A stretch of 64,000 nucleotides of DNA, taken from NCBI RefSeq assembly GCF_022049065.2, contig NZ_CP095743.1, forward strand, positions 3,735,001-3,799,000. The letters are read 5' to 3'. Below are positions 51,165 to 59,982 of the stretch, piece by piece. How positions within the stretch are numbered: the stretch's first letter is position 1; each line of letters begins with the position of its first letter. The position numbers and the translations under genes are program-made. Source of the stretch: Niallia sp. Man26 (GTDB lineage Bacteria; Bacillota; Bacilli; Bacillales; Cytobacillaceae). The notes below the pieces were generated by a model. The model worked only from the letters and a program-made list of their open reading frames with translations, was not told the DNA's origin and ran no database searches.

Positions 51165-52604
51165 ATGAGCTTAGAGGCACTAAATGAACGAGTAAAAACG
51201 GATTTATCTTATATAAATTTTGGCGGACCAGATTGGATGAAGCCCCGTTCTCATAAGAATGGTCATGTTTATGACACAGTCATCATCGGCGGTGGACAAT
51301 CAGGATTAGGAATTGCATTTGGTCTGCTGCGGGAACGGATCAGTAATATTCTCGTCCTAGACGAAAACCCTGAAGGCTATGAAGGTCCTTGGGATACGTA
51401 CGCAAGAATGATTACATTGCGCACACCGAAAAATTTAACATCCATTGACCTTGGCATCCCTTCCTTAACCTTCCGGGCATGGTGGGAGGCTCAGGCAGGA
51501 GTGGAGGGCTGGGAACAGCTTGATAAAATCCCTCGGGGAGATTGGATGGATTATTTACGCTGGTATCGCAGAATCTTAAATCTACCTGTTATTAATGACA
51601 CAAAGCTCCAACTCATTGAACCGCTTGGTGAGGGATTGCATTGCCTCCATGTTTGCAAACAAGGGAATGTTCAGGAAAAGCTGTTGGCGCGAAAAGTCAT
51701 CCTTGCAACTGGAATTCAAGGCGGCGGTGAGTGGCATGTACCTTCCTTCTTATCAGAATCTTTGCCAAAAAGTCTTTATGCCCATACTTCTGAGTCCATT
51801 GATTTTACTGAACTAAAAGGGAAAAAGCTGGCTGTATTAGGAGGAGGAGCATCTGCTTTTGATAATGCCAATTACGCGCTCCAGAAAGGTGCCGGCGAGG
51901 TACATGTATTTGTCCGCAGAAAAGAGCTGCCTCGCATTAATCCAATCCGGCAAATGGAAGTTTCAGGGATGATTGAGCGTTACCCTGCCTTTTCCGACGC
52001 AGAGAAATATGCAGGAATGGCACATTTCTTTAAGCTCAACCAGCCGCCTACAAATGACATCTTCGAGCGGGCTAGCAATTGGCCAGGATTTCATCTTCAT
52101 TTAGGGTCCCCGTGGCTTGAAGTTAAAGAGGAGCAAGGTGCAGCTGTTGTAACTACACCTCAAAGTAAGGCGAAGTTTGATTTCCTTATTATCAGCACTG
52201 GCCTGATAACTGATCCAGCGCTTCGCCCTGAGCTTAAATTAGTGGAAAAGCATATTACACGCTGGAAAGATTATTACCAAGCACCTAAAGATATTGCTAA
52301 CCCGACTATTGATGCCCATCCATATTTAAGTAATGGTTTCTCCTTCATAAGTAAGGATAAAGCTGGAGAAGCGCTCCTTTACGGTTTGTTTGCCTTTAAT
52401 TATTCGGCGCTTATCAGCTGTGGTTTGTCTGCTTCTGCCCTGTCCGGCATGCGCTACGGAATCCCAAGAATCGTTTCGGCTGTAGCAGATGAGCTGTTTC
52501 TTGATGATCGAAAGCAAAAGCTACATGATTTTCTCTCCTATGATGTAGAGGAGTTTGCAGGGGTTTGGCCTAAAAAAGAATCAGCAGCATCTACATTAAA
52601 TTAA
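51165..52604 (+). CDS. FAD/NAD(P)-binding oxidoreductase (flavin-monooxygenase-like)
   Basis: A 479-residue flavoprotein with two dinucleotide motifs: I-I-G-G-G-Q-S-G-L-G-I near residue 42 and L-A-V-L-G-G-G-A-S-A-F-D near residue 225. Between them lies a long insertion with conserved T-P-K-N-L-T and W-W-E-A-Q. The layout resembles N-hydroxylating or Baeyer-Villiger monooxygenases, but the canonical fingerprint F-x-G-x-x-x-H-x-x-x-W is absent, so only a general oxidoreductase call is safe. AAGGAAGGGATGAGG precedes the ATG. It is a single gene. Confidence 0.75.
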   Translation: MSLEALNERVKTDLSYINFGGPDWMKPRSHKNGHVYDTVIIGGGQSGLGIAFGLLRERISNILVLDENPEGYEGPWDTYARMITLRTPKNLTSIDLGIPSLTFRAWWEAQAGVEGWEQLDKIPRGDWMDYLRWYRRILNLPVINDTKLQLIEPLGEGLHCLHVCKQGNVQEKLLARKVILATGIQGGGEWHVPSFLSESLPKSLYAHTSESIDFTELKGKKLAVLGGGASAFDNANYALQKGAGEVHVFVRRKELPRINPIRQMEVSGMIERYPAFSDAEKYAGMAHFFKLNQPPTNDIFERASNWPGFHLHLGSPWLEVKEEQGAAVVTTPQSKAKFDFLIISTGLITDPALRPELKLVEKHITRWKDYYQAPKDIANPTIDAHPYLSNGFSFISKDKAGEALLYGLFAFNYSALISCGLSASALSGMRYGIPRIVSAVADELFLDDRKQKLHDFLSYDVEEFAGVWPKKESAASTLN

Positions 52605-52605
52605 A

Positions 52606-52643
52606 AAGGAAGCCAAAGGCAAATTTGCCTTTGGCTGTTTTTT
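52606..52643. terminator. Bidirectional terminator (FAD oxidoreductase and helicase genes)
   Basis: A perfect 13-bp palindrome (AGCCAAAGGCAAA/TTTGCCTTTGGCT) without unpaired loop bases is followed by GTTTTTTA; it overlaps the last bases of the helicase gene. Confidence 0.88.
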
Positions 52644-55119
52644 ATCTGATGAAAAAGCACTCATTGCATATTTTATGTTTAAACCGGTGCGGCAGTTCTT
52701 TCCCGCAAGTTTCACATACATTTCTGCGTATTTTAACGCCAGATTTTAATTGTTCATGAATCAAATCACTTATTTCTTCACGAACTCTTTCCCAATAATA
52801 GGCTTCTGTCGCTTTGCCTATCTTATATAAAAAGAGAAGATGCAGGCCAACAGATTTGTATGAAAGTTCAAGTTCTTCTAAGCTTGATTTATTTATAATA
52901 GGATCAGGCAAATCGTTGTTTTCCACTATGGAAATCATTTTGCTTTTCCACTGTGCCCGCAAAACAGGCTCATTCGCAGAGAATGGAAGACGCAAAAACC
53001 CGAATAGATCATCTAAGGACAGCCTCGCCTCAACCAATGTGTCCTTAATCATATCATATAAGAGCATTTCATCAGCTAATGTTGCTTTTCTTGTACCTTC
53101 TGGATTTTTGAAGTTCTCCCATAGATAAAAAAACAAGCTTAAGCTGTTAGAATATTTTTGGAACCTCTTCAAAACAGCAGAAGTCGGCGCAATTGTGAAG
53201 CCAGTGATATCCTCATCCTTTTTCTCAAGCAGCACCTTCATCATTCTCGGCTCACTTGCGAATGCTACTCTGCCCACTTCATACAAACCTCTGCGTCCTG
53301 CTCTCCCTGCAATTTGTTTTACCTCTTGGGATGTGAGTATCCTTCGTTTAGTTCCATCGAATTTATCATTTTCCAGGAAAACAATCCGTTTGATCGGTAA
53401 GTTCAACCCCATTCCAATCGCATCCGTACAAACAATAACAGATGTTTCTCCATCAATAAATCGGTGCATCTGTTTTTTTCTCGTTTCTGGCGGCATACTG
53501 CCGTATATCATGCTCGTCTGCCGTCCCATCTTTTGAATTTGTGAAGCAGTCTCTAAAACGCCTCTTCTTGAAAAGCAGACAAGTGCATCACCTTTTCTCG
53601 TGTCGCTCAGCTTAAATGGCGAGGACTCTACCTTCAATGGGGTATCTCTTTCATATTCCTTCACTTCCACATCCGAATCTCCAAGCAAATCCAAAATCAT
53701 CGTTTTTGCATGAAAGCTGCAAATAATATGTACTTCCTTTGCATTTGCTTTTGTGATTGCCTTATACCATGAGAAACCTCTGTCTTTGTCAGCAATCATC
53801 TGGGCTTCATCAATGACCACTACTTCATAAAAGTCCTTTTCACGAAACATCTCGACGGTACAGGAAAGATGCTTTCCTTCCTTCGCAAGTTTTTCTTCCT
53901 CTCCAGTTATTAACGAACAAGGGACGCCATCGTCATTCAGCCTTTCATATATTTCCAATGCTAATAAGCGTAATGGCGCAAGATACAGACCGCTTGCTGC
54001 TTCCTTCATTTTTTGGATAGCACGAAAGGTTTTTCCCGTATTTGTCTCACCCACATGGAGTTTATACTGAATATCCCGGCCAGTCGGAGGACTATATTCC
54101 ATTCCAAAAATATCTTCAAGCATCTTTTTTTCTTTTTCTTTGCGCTTTCTTTTTTCTTCGCGCTCTTCCCGTTCGCGCCGCTCTCTCCACTCCTTATCTT
54201 TTATATAAATATCCCTATGGATTTCTAAATCAAAAGGAATATCAATCAGCTTCGTTAAATCTGCCAGCCTTTCTTCAAGAAGATCGGCGAAGAAGTCTGA
54301 AGCAATATCTTCAAATAATTCACTGGCTATTTCCCGTAAATAGGAAAGCGGAACTGGTTTCTCCGAGTACTTAAGATACTCGTCAAGCAGATGTTTAGGA
54401 AGATGCTGTTTCAGCCAATTTGGTCCAAAATCACCTAAATAAGCAATGATCATGTCCTCATAAGCCGCTGTTCTGTCCTCTACAAAATAAAACTGGTTAT
54501 ATGGCATGTCTAGTTCATTGTATAAATAATCTTCAAACATAATATCATCTGAAGACAGAATAATGCCATTCCCTTCTATTTCCACTTCTAAGTGACAGCC
54601 AATCAAGTAGCGAACATATAAATACAATTCCTCATAATGCTCTCCAAGCTCCTGTTCTATATAATAGGCAAATTTCCTGTTCAGCTTGCGGTTTTTTTCC
54701 TGTATTTCTTGCGTTGTTTTCCATTCAAGATATTTTTCCCGTACACTCGTATAAAGGGCTTCCCATTCCAGTTCCTTTCCTGCGTACAGCGTATCCAGCC
54801 ATTCTTCAAACTTATAGGTTTTCGGTTCTCTTATTTCCTGTCTGAATAATTGCTTGATTACTTTCTTCGTTAAGCCCTCCGTCTCTATTCCCTTTTCCTC
54901 TAAATACTCTTTCTTTTCTCTGCCGGATGCCTCACTTCCAGTCATGTTAATCCACGTGTTAAGCCATATTTGGTGGATAAACTCTCCTCTTTCCCGCAAA
55001 TATTGCTCATAGGAAGGCATTTTCTCTTTATCCTGCAGATATCTCTCTATATCCTCAATAATCAGCTTCTTTGTTTTCTCTACTGATTTGTCGTAATATC
55101 CTTCTAGTAGTTCACTCAT
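52642..55119 (-). CDS. Suv3-like DExH RNA helicase with N-terminal extension and C-terminal zinc finger
   Basis: An 825-residue protein. Residues about 1-340 are a helical, charged extension ending in a strongly basic/acidic coiled coil (around 300-335). The helicase core follows: motif I G-E-T-N-T-G-K-T (near 355), Ia L-A-P-L-R-L-L-A-L-E-I, L-I-T-G-E-E, motif II D-E-A-Q (near 433), motif V C-T-D-A-I-G-M-G-L-N and motif VI Q-I-A-G-R-A-G-R-R-G (near 600). The T-N-T-G-K-T, P-L-R-L-L-A and G-V-P-C-S-L-I-T-G-E segments are those of mitochondrial Suv3. The last 30 residues form a C-x2-C...C-x2-C zinc ribbon. Probably an RNA unwinding enzyme; no nuclease gene is adjacent. Confidence 0.82.
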   Translation of the reverse strand: MSELLEGYYDKSVEKTKKLIIEDIERYLQDKEKMPSYEQYLRERGEFIHQIWLNTWINMTGSEASGREKKEYLEEKGIETEGLTKKVIKQLFRQEIREPKTYKFEEWLDTLYAGKELEWEALYTSVREKYLEWKTTQEIQEKNRKLNRKFAYYIEQELGEHYEELYLYVRYLIGCHLEVEIEGNGIILSSDDIMFEDYLYNELDMPYNQFYFVEDRTAAYEDMIIAYLGDFGPNWLKQHLPKHLLDEYLKYSEKPVPLSYLREIASELFEDIASDFFADLLEERLADLTKLIDIPFDLEIHRDIYIKDKEWRERREREEREEKRKRKEKEKKMLEDIFGMEYSPPTGRDIQYKLHVGETNTGKTFRAIQKMKEAASGLYLAPLRLLALEIYERLNDDGVPCSLITGEEEKLAKEGKHLSCTVEMFREKDFYEVVVIDEAQMIADKDRGFSWYKAITKANAKEVHIICSFHAKTMILDLLGDSDVEVKEYERDTPLKVESSPFKLSDTRKGDALVCFSRRGVLETASQIQKMGRQTSMIYGSMPPETRKKQMHRFIDGETSVIVCTDAIGMGLNLPIKRIVFLENDKFDGTKRRILTSQEVKQIAGRAGRRGLYEVGRVAFASEPRMMKVLLEKKDEDITGFTIAPTSAVLKRFQKYSNSLSLFFYLWENFKNPEGTRKATLADEMLLYDMIKDTLVEARLSLDDLFGFLRLPFSANEPVLRAQWKSKMISIVENNDLPDPIINKSSLEELELSYKSVGLHLLFLYKIGKATEAYYWERVREEISDLIHEQLKSGVKIRRNVCETCGKELPHRFKHKICNECFFIR

Positions 55120-55181
55120 TTAAACAACCTCTTCACATAAGTCTTTCCATTAGTCTCTTTCATTTAGGAAAATCAATTCAA

Positions 55182-55204
55182 AAAAGACCATTTTAATGGT
55201 CTTT
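55182..55204 (-). terminator. Terminator of the VOC gene
   Basis: AAAGACCATT pairs with AATGGTCTTT around a two-base loop, followed on the minus strand by a T-run. Confidence 0.8.
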
Positions 55205-55213
55205 CCCTTCCTC

Positions 55214-55657
55214 TTAGTTAATGACAAGCATATCCGATTCATCAAACTCCCAGTCTGACCCATATGCAACTTCCCAATAATAACCGTCCAAGTCCTTGAA
55301 ATACCCGCTGTAGCCTCCCCAAGTTGTTGCTTGTGGCATTTTTGCTATTTCGGCACCAAGCTCAGCAAGCTTTGTGAAAATAGCATCTACTTCTTCAACA
55401 GATTTTGCATTATAAGCAAGCGTAAATCCAGGAAATCCTCCAGCCTCTACTATTGATGGCGGATTTTCTTCATTAATATCTTTAGCAAGCAGCTCAAGAG
55501 GATACAGCTCTAATTTAGAGCCTTGGTTTTTAAAAAAAACAATGACTGGTTCTTCATCTGAACCGACGACAGATGCTTGAAAGCCTATTGATTTATAGAA
55601 TGCCAGTGAGTCTGCAATTTTTCTTACACCAAGTGCGATTAAATTGATTCTGTTCAT
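55214..55657 (-). CDS. VOC (glyoxalase/bleomycin-resistance) superfamily protein
   Basis: A 147-residue protein with the paired beta-alpha-beta-beta-beta modules of the VOC fold. It opens N-L-I-A-L-G-V-R-K-I-A-D-S-L-A-F-Y and ends F-K-D-L-D-G-Y-Y-W-E-V-A-Y with the usual C-terminal glutamate metal ligand. The first metal ligand, usually His or Gln near residue 8, is not obvious, so catalysis is uncertain. GGAGG precedes the ATG. The substrate is unknown. Confidence 0.82.
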   Translation of the reverse strand: MNRINLIALGVRKIADSLAFYKSIGFQASVVGSDEEPVIVFFKNQGSKLELYPLELLAKDINEENPPSIVEAGGFPGFTLAYNAKSVEEVDAIFTKLAELGAEIAKMPQATTWGGYSGYFKDLDGYYWEVAYGSDWEFDESDMLVIN

Positions 55658-55733
55658 ATGTTTCCTCCTGTCATTTTTTCCTTGCTATATTATTTCGCTA
55701 TGTCAGCAACATATCCCTTTGTTTACATCTCTT

Positions 55734-55765
55734 AAAAAAAGCACACTCCTGAAAAAGGAATGTGC
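55734..55765 (-). terminator. Terminator of the iron-binding lipoprotein gene
   Basis: GCACATTCCT pairs with AGGAGTGTGC (one G-U) around a five-base loop, followed by seven T on the minus strand. Confidence 0.88.
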
Positions 55766-55774
55766 CAATTTGGG

Positions 55775-56740
55775 TTATTTCGTTAAGCTTTCCACAACAT
55801 CGTCAATGATTTGTGTGTTAGCAATAGAGCCCGAGTATAACCAGCTAGTATCAGGACTAAACTCGTAAACATTTCCGTTCTTCACTGCTGGGATATTAGA
55901 CCATAGCGGATCTTTCAACGTTTCAGCAGCTTCGCCGTCACTGTTAATTAGGAATAAGTGATCAGCATCAAGCTCAGCAAGCTTTTCAAGTGAAACCGAA
56001 GACCAGTTGCCAGTTGCTGTTTTAGAAATTTCTTTAACTACTTCCGGTACTGCTAAACCTAAGTCACCGTACAATACTGCACCGCTTGATACATTTTCAC
56101 CAACCATAAACAGCTGTCCGCCCACAAGCCAGATTGCTGCTGCTGATTCGCCTTTGGCAGCCTCTTGAATGCTTGCTTTTGCTTCTTCTGCTTTTTTATC
56201 ATAATCAGCTAAAACCTTTTTAGCTTCGTCTTCTTTACCTAGCACTTCTCCAACTGTTTCCAGTCTTTTTCTCCAATCATTGTTGTTTTCTTCAGAAACA
56301 ACATATGTTGGCGCAATATTTGTATATTGCTCGTATTTAGCACCTTCTACAGTAGCAGCTGATGTCATCAGCAGCAAATCTGGATTGAAGCTAGCAACAG
56401 CTTCGTAAGGAAGCTCTGAGTCAACTGTCGGCACATCCTTCAAGGAGTCTTGCAGATAATCCTGTACGCCTGCTCCATCTTGGATAGACCATTGTGCTGC
56501 AGGTGTTACACCTAGTGCAACAAGCTCATCTTCTAAATAAGAGCCAATTACTGCTTTTGGTTCAGCCGGAACAGTCACTTCATGTCCCATAGCATCTGTT
56601 AATGTGCGGTCTTTTGCTTCTTCCGCAGTATCTGTTCCTGTATCTTTATCTGAATCGCTTTCATTACCGCATGCAGCTAATATAGTAAATACTAATAATA
56701 AACTAGCAAACAAAAGCGATTTAACCATTTTATTGGACAT
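55775..56740 (-). CDS. Iron-siderophore substrate-binding lipoprotein (FecB/FhuD type)
   Basis: A 321-residue lipoprotein with signal peptide ending I-L-A-A-C (Cys24), an acidic linker and a type III binding fold (D-A-M-G-H-E-V-T-V-P-A-E-P-K-A-V, Y-E-A-V-A-S-F-N-P-D-L-L-L). It is divergent from a FecCD permease pair across a near-perfect Fur box, so the three genes form one ferric-siderophore importer. The sequence differs strongly from the other binding protein at 42.9 kb, so the two systems likely recognise different siderophores. Confidence 0.9.
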   Translation of the reverse strand: MSNKMVKSLLFASLLLVFTILAACGNESDSDKDTGTDTAEEAKDRTLTDAMGHEVTVPAEPKAVIGSYLEDELVALGVTPAAQWSIQDGAGVQDYLQDSLKDVPTVDSELPYEAVASFNPDLLLMTSAATVEGAKYEQYTNIAPTYVVSEENNNDWRKRLETVGEVLGKEDEAKKVLADYDKKAEEAKASIQEAAKGESAAAIWLVGGQLFMVGENVSSGAVLYGDLGLAVPEVVKEISKTATGNWSSVSLEKLAELDADHLFLINSDGEAAETLKDPLWSNIPAVKNGNVYEFSPDTSWLYSGSIANTQIIDDVVESLTK

Positions 56741-56778
56741 CTATGTACCCTCCTGAGTGTTTATACAATCATTATAAG

Positions 56779-56793
56779 TGATAACAATTATCA
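56779..56793. promoter_or_regulatory. Fur box between divergent iron genes
   Basis: TGATAACAATTATCA matches the Fur 7-1-7 consensus at 13 of 14 defined positions. It lies 39 bases from the binding-protein start and 131 from the permease start and could control both directions. Confidence 0.85.
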
Positions 56794-56923
56794 TTTTCAA
56801 TAGACTATGTATTTTTTTATCATTTTCTAGTAAAATTTATTTAAGAAAACGACAAATTTTTTAACAGTCAATTGAAGATTATTATTATTTTGCACTAATT
56901 ACATATTTTTATAAAAAGGAATT

Positions 56924-57985
56924 ATGAAATCTGGTCGGAAAGTTGGTCCTTTTATGCAAAAAAATAAAACGGGTGTACAAAAAGATATTTACAGACCAAA
57001 AACAGCAACAGCTGTCATCTTTTTCGGTCTCGCCCTCTTGCTGGCATCGATGGGCTTATCCATCATATATGGTGCAGCTGATATCAGTATATCAACAGTG
57101 TGGCAAAGTATTTTCCATTATGACCCTCAGTCTACTCAGCATCAAATTATTCATCGTCTCCGCTGGCCGAGGGCGGTTGCGGCTGCTTTAATCGGAGCAG
57201 CTTTGGCAGTTTCCGGAGCTATTATGCAAGGGATGACAAGAAATGCCCTTGCCTCCCCTTCCGTTATGGGAGTTACAGCTGGAGCAGGCTTTATGATTGC
57301 AATTAGTTTTGCCTTTCTGCCATCCGCTTCAAATCTAGTGCTTATGCTGCTTGCATTTTTAGGTGCAGGCTTAGGCACATTGTTAGTTTTTTCAATAGGC
57401 GCTTTATCCAAAAGAGGACTTACTCCAATTAAACTGGCGCTTGCTGGCTCAGCAGTAACAGCGCTTCTCAGTTCCATCTCAACAGGTATTGCCCTGTTCT
57501 TTGATATTGCCAAGGATATAAGCTTCTGGTATGCAGGCGGAGTTGCCGGTGTTCAGTGGATAAGCATTAAGCTGCTTCTTCCTGCTGTCATTGTCGGTCT
57601 GGTTATTGCCCTGTTTATCAGCAGGTCAATTACTGTTTTAAGCTTAGGCGAAGATGTTGCCGCAGGTCTCGGGCAGCGGACAGGTTTAGTCAAGTTTCTT
57701 GGCACTATCGCCGTATTAGTTTTAACTGGTGCTGCAGTTGCAGTCGGCGGAACAATCGGTTTTGTCGGTCTCGTGATACCGCATATTGTCCGCTTTATAG
57801 TTGGTCCTGATTACCGGTTAATCATTCCATGCTCGGCAGTAGTCGGCGCCCTTCTTTTAGTTATATCCGATGTTGGTGCGCGCGTCATAAACCCGCCGTT
57901 TGAAACGCCGTTAGGAGCCATCACCGTATTAATTGGGGTTCCATTCTTTCTTTATTTAGCTCGCCGTGAAGGGAGGGGGTTATAA
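56924..57985 (+). CDS. FecCD-family iron-siderophore permease
   Basis: A 353-residue permease with about nine segments and R-L-R-W-P-R-A-V-A-A-A, S-G-A-I-M-Q-G-M-T-R-N-A-L-A-S-P and F-V-G-L-V-I-P-H-I-V-R. The first 30 residues are a polar extension; the ATG at 56924 follows AAGGA closely and an ATG at 56954 lacks a ribosome site. The stop overlaps the start of the next permease gene by one base (TAATG). No ATPase gene is present in this cluster. Confidence 0.92.
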   Translation: MKSGRKVGPFMQKNKTGVQKDIYRPKTATAVIFFGLALLLASMGLSIIYGAADISISTVWQSIFHYDPQSTQHQIIHRLRWPRAVAAALIGAALAVSGAIMQGMTRNALASPSVMGVTAGAGFMIAISFAFLPSASNLVLMLLAFLGAGLGTLLVFSIGALSKRGLTPIKLALAGSAVTALLSSISTGIALFFDIAKDISFWYAGGVAGVQWISIKLLLPAVIVGLVIALFISRSITVLSLGEDVAAGLGQRTGLVKFLGTIAVLVLTGAAVAVGGTIGFVGLVIPHIVRFIVGPDYRLIIPCSAVVGALLLVISDVGARVINPPFETPLGAITVLIGVPFFLYLARREGRGL

Positions 57986-58992
57986 TGTCTCAGACAAAAT
58001 GGACCACAAAGCGCTTTACTGTTACAGTTATAAGCTTAATTGCTGCGATTATTGTTGTTTTCCTTCTGAGCTTAAACTTGGGCATTATAAAAATATCGCC
58101 ATCTGAGGTGCTGCAAGCCTTTTTAGGACAAGGCTCACCGCAAAGTGCGAACATTTTGTTCAACTTTAGTCTGCCGCGCATGGTGATAGCCATTTTGATA
58201 GGTATAGGCATGGCTATTGCTGGATCTATCCTGCAAAGCGTCTCACGCAATGCCCTTGCAGACCCAGGTATCATTGGCATCAATGCCGGTGCTGGTTTTG
58301 CGGTTATTCTCTATATTTTCTTCTTCCAAGGATCTTTTGGCACTGCATCTGTTTTCATTATGCCTTTTTCTGCTTTGCTTGGGGCATTGCTTGCTGCTGG
58401 TCTTATCTATATGATTGCTTGGAAGGATGGCGTTTCGCCGGTAAGACTTGTGCTTGTTGGAATTGGTATTAATTCTGCATTTGGCGCGTTAATTATTATC
58501 TTCCAATTAATGATGGACCCTCGGGACTTCACACAAGCAACTATTTGGATTACAGGAAGCATCTGGAGCGCAAGCTGGGATTATGTCTTTGCAGTGCTTC
58601 CTTGGATTTGCCTGTTTGTACCTTTAGCTATGTATAAGTCCCATAAGCTGAATTTATTACAGCTTGGTGAAAACACTGCTGCAGGGCTTGGAGTAGCAAT
58701 TGAACGTGAAAGAGGCATCCTTCTCTTTATTTCAGTAGCTCTTGCAGGAGCTTGCGTATCTGTCGGCGGAGGAATCTCTTTTCTAGGTTTGATTGCCCCT
58801 CACTTGGCAAGACGAATAATCGGTCCTAGACATCAGACACTCCTCCCTGTTGCCGCATTAATAGGTGCCTTATTGCTTTTGACTGCTGACACAATTGGCA
58901 AAAACTTAATGGCACCGACTGAAATACCAGTAGGTCTTGTTGTCTCCTGCCTTGGCGCACCGTATTTTATTTACCTTCTTATAAAAGATTAA
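57985..58992 (+). CDS. FecCD-family iron-siderophore permease
   Basis: A 335-residue permease, partner of the preceding one, with S-L-P-R-M-V-I-A-I-L-I-G, A-G-S-I-L-Q-S-V-S-R-N-A-L-A-D-P and F-L-G-L-I-A-P-H-L-A-R. GGGAGGGGG precedes the ATG. It ends the cluster, followed directly by a strong bidirectional terminator. The ATPase at 42.1 kb could serve this permease pair. Confidence 0.93.
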   Translation: MSQTKWTTKRFTVTVISLIAAIIVVFLLSLNLGIIKISPSEVLQAFLGQGSPQSANILFNFSLPRMVIAILIGIGMAIAGSILQSVSRNALADPGIIGINAGAGFAVILYIFFFQGSFGTASVFIMPFSALLGALLAAGLIYMIAWKDGVSPVRLVLVGIGINSAFGALIIIFQLMMDPRDFTQATIWITGSIWSASWDYVFAVLPWICLFVPLAMYKSHKLNLLQLGENTAAGLGVAIERERGILLFISVALAGACVSVGGGISFLGLIAPHLARRIIGPRHQTLLPVAALIGALLLLTADTIGKNLMAPTEIPVGLVVSCLGAPYFIYLLIKD

Positions 58993-58995
58993 ATC

Positions 58996-59032
58996 AAAAA
59001 AGGAAAAGGCATTCACCGCCTTTTCCTTTTTT
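58996..59032. terminator. Bidirectional terminator (permease and DUF975 genes)
   Basis: A perfect 15-bp stem (AAAAAAGGAAAAGGC/GCCTTTTCCTTTTTT) with a seven-base loop lies between convergent genes. Confidence 0.93.
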
Positions 59033-59036
59033 ATAT

Positions 59037-59699
59037 TTATTCTAATTCTGCCTTTTTATCTGAAATATGATTGTCGTAAAATACTGCAAGCGTTGTGCTG
59101 ATATATGGTGCAAGCCACAGAAAACCAATGCCAAGTGTTAGGATAGACAGCAATCCCCAGCCAATAAAACTTAAATATAGAAGGAAATACTTCCACTTAA
59201 AGCCGACCATTCGTTTACGGCTTTCTGTTATTGCTTCAAATACGGAATACTCAGGATGATCCTTTAGTAAATAGTATGTTTGCGAATAAGACAATGATTT
59301 GATAATACCAGGTATGAATAATAGCAAAAACCAAAGAAATAAGAATATGCTCTGAATAATGGATGTACCAATTATTTTCAAGCCTAACCCAAGGTCTTTA
59401 TATGCAAGGAATATATCTGCTACTTTAGGCAGTTTTCCTCGCACTAAATCCAAAAAGTACCAAAGTACGGCAATTGATAACGGAACGAGCAGCACCGAGA
59501 TGAGAGTGCTCACAATAGTTGCTCCTAATGGCGTTGCATCCTGCAGCACCCAAGCCTCAAACCCGCCGCTTAATGGCACCTCAAAAACTAAAGGAACAAA
59601 AGCGCTAATAACAAAAACAGTAAAAGTTACCAGTACTGCTGGTCCCCAATTCCCTCTTAGAGCATGTAAAGCTTCTTTTTTAATAGTTCCTATTTTCAT
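59037..59699 (-). CDS. DUF975 family integral membrane protein
   Basis: A 220-residue protein with about five to six hydrophobic segments. It begins K-K-E-A-L-H-A-L-R-G-N-W and contains the F-I-P-G-I-I-K-S-L-S-Y-S segment and S-R-K-R-M-V-G-F-K-W motif of DUF975. No function is known to me. GGAGGAG precedes the ATG. It is a single gene between the iron cluster and guaC. Confidence 0.8.
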   Translation of the reverse strand: MKIGTIKKEALHALRGNWGPAVLVTFTVFVISAFVPLVFEVPLSGGFEAWVLQDATPLGATIVSTLISVLLVPLSIAVLWYFLDLVRGKLPKVADIFLAYKDLGLGLKIIGTSIIQSIFLFLWFLLLFIPGIIKSLSYSQTYYLLKDHPEYSVFEAITESRKRMVGFKWKYFLLYLSFIGWGLLSILTLGIGFLWLAPYISTTLAVFYDNHISDKKAELE

Positions 59700-59756
59700 G
59701 TATTTATCTCCTCCTAAAAGACAAAGCGCAGCAATATTTTACATTATTGTATATAA

Positions 59757-59770
59757 ATTTCCCGGGAAAT
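59757..59770. promoter_or_regulatory. Noc-binding sequence (NBS)
   Basis: ATTTCCCGGGAAAT is identical to the 14-bp consensus for the nucleoid occlusion protein Noc of B. subtilis, and it sits in a perfect 18-bp palindrome (59755-59772) in an intergenic region. Noc uses such sites to keep the division septum off the chromosome. Confidence 0.75.
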
Positions 59771-59891
59771 TTACACCCTTCGTCAATTTATGACAAAGGC
59801 AAACTACAATCATTTAGGTGTACCCCCATACATTGTATTCAAAAGAAACCAAGCTAGAACAAATTATCAGCTACATAATTATCAAAAAACT

Positions 59892-59965
59892 TTGACATAC
59901 TGTTAAAAATGAGTTAAAGTACCATAGGGACGAACAATTTTAATTAAACATACTAAAATATTCGT
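59892..59965 (+). promoter_or_regulatory. guaC promoter with two PurR boxes
   Basis: TTGACA (59892-59897) and TAAAGT (59915-59920) are 17 bases apart. Just downstream, ACGAACAAT (59930-59938) and the inverted ACGAATATT (59957-59965) resemble paired PurBoxes; their CGAA cores span 34 bases, as in known PurR sites. B. subtilis guaC belongs to the PurR regulon. Confidence 0.6.
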
Positions 59966-59982
59966 ATTTAGGAGTGTAAACT

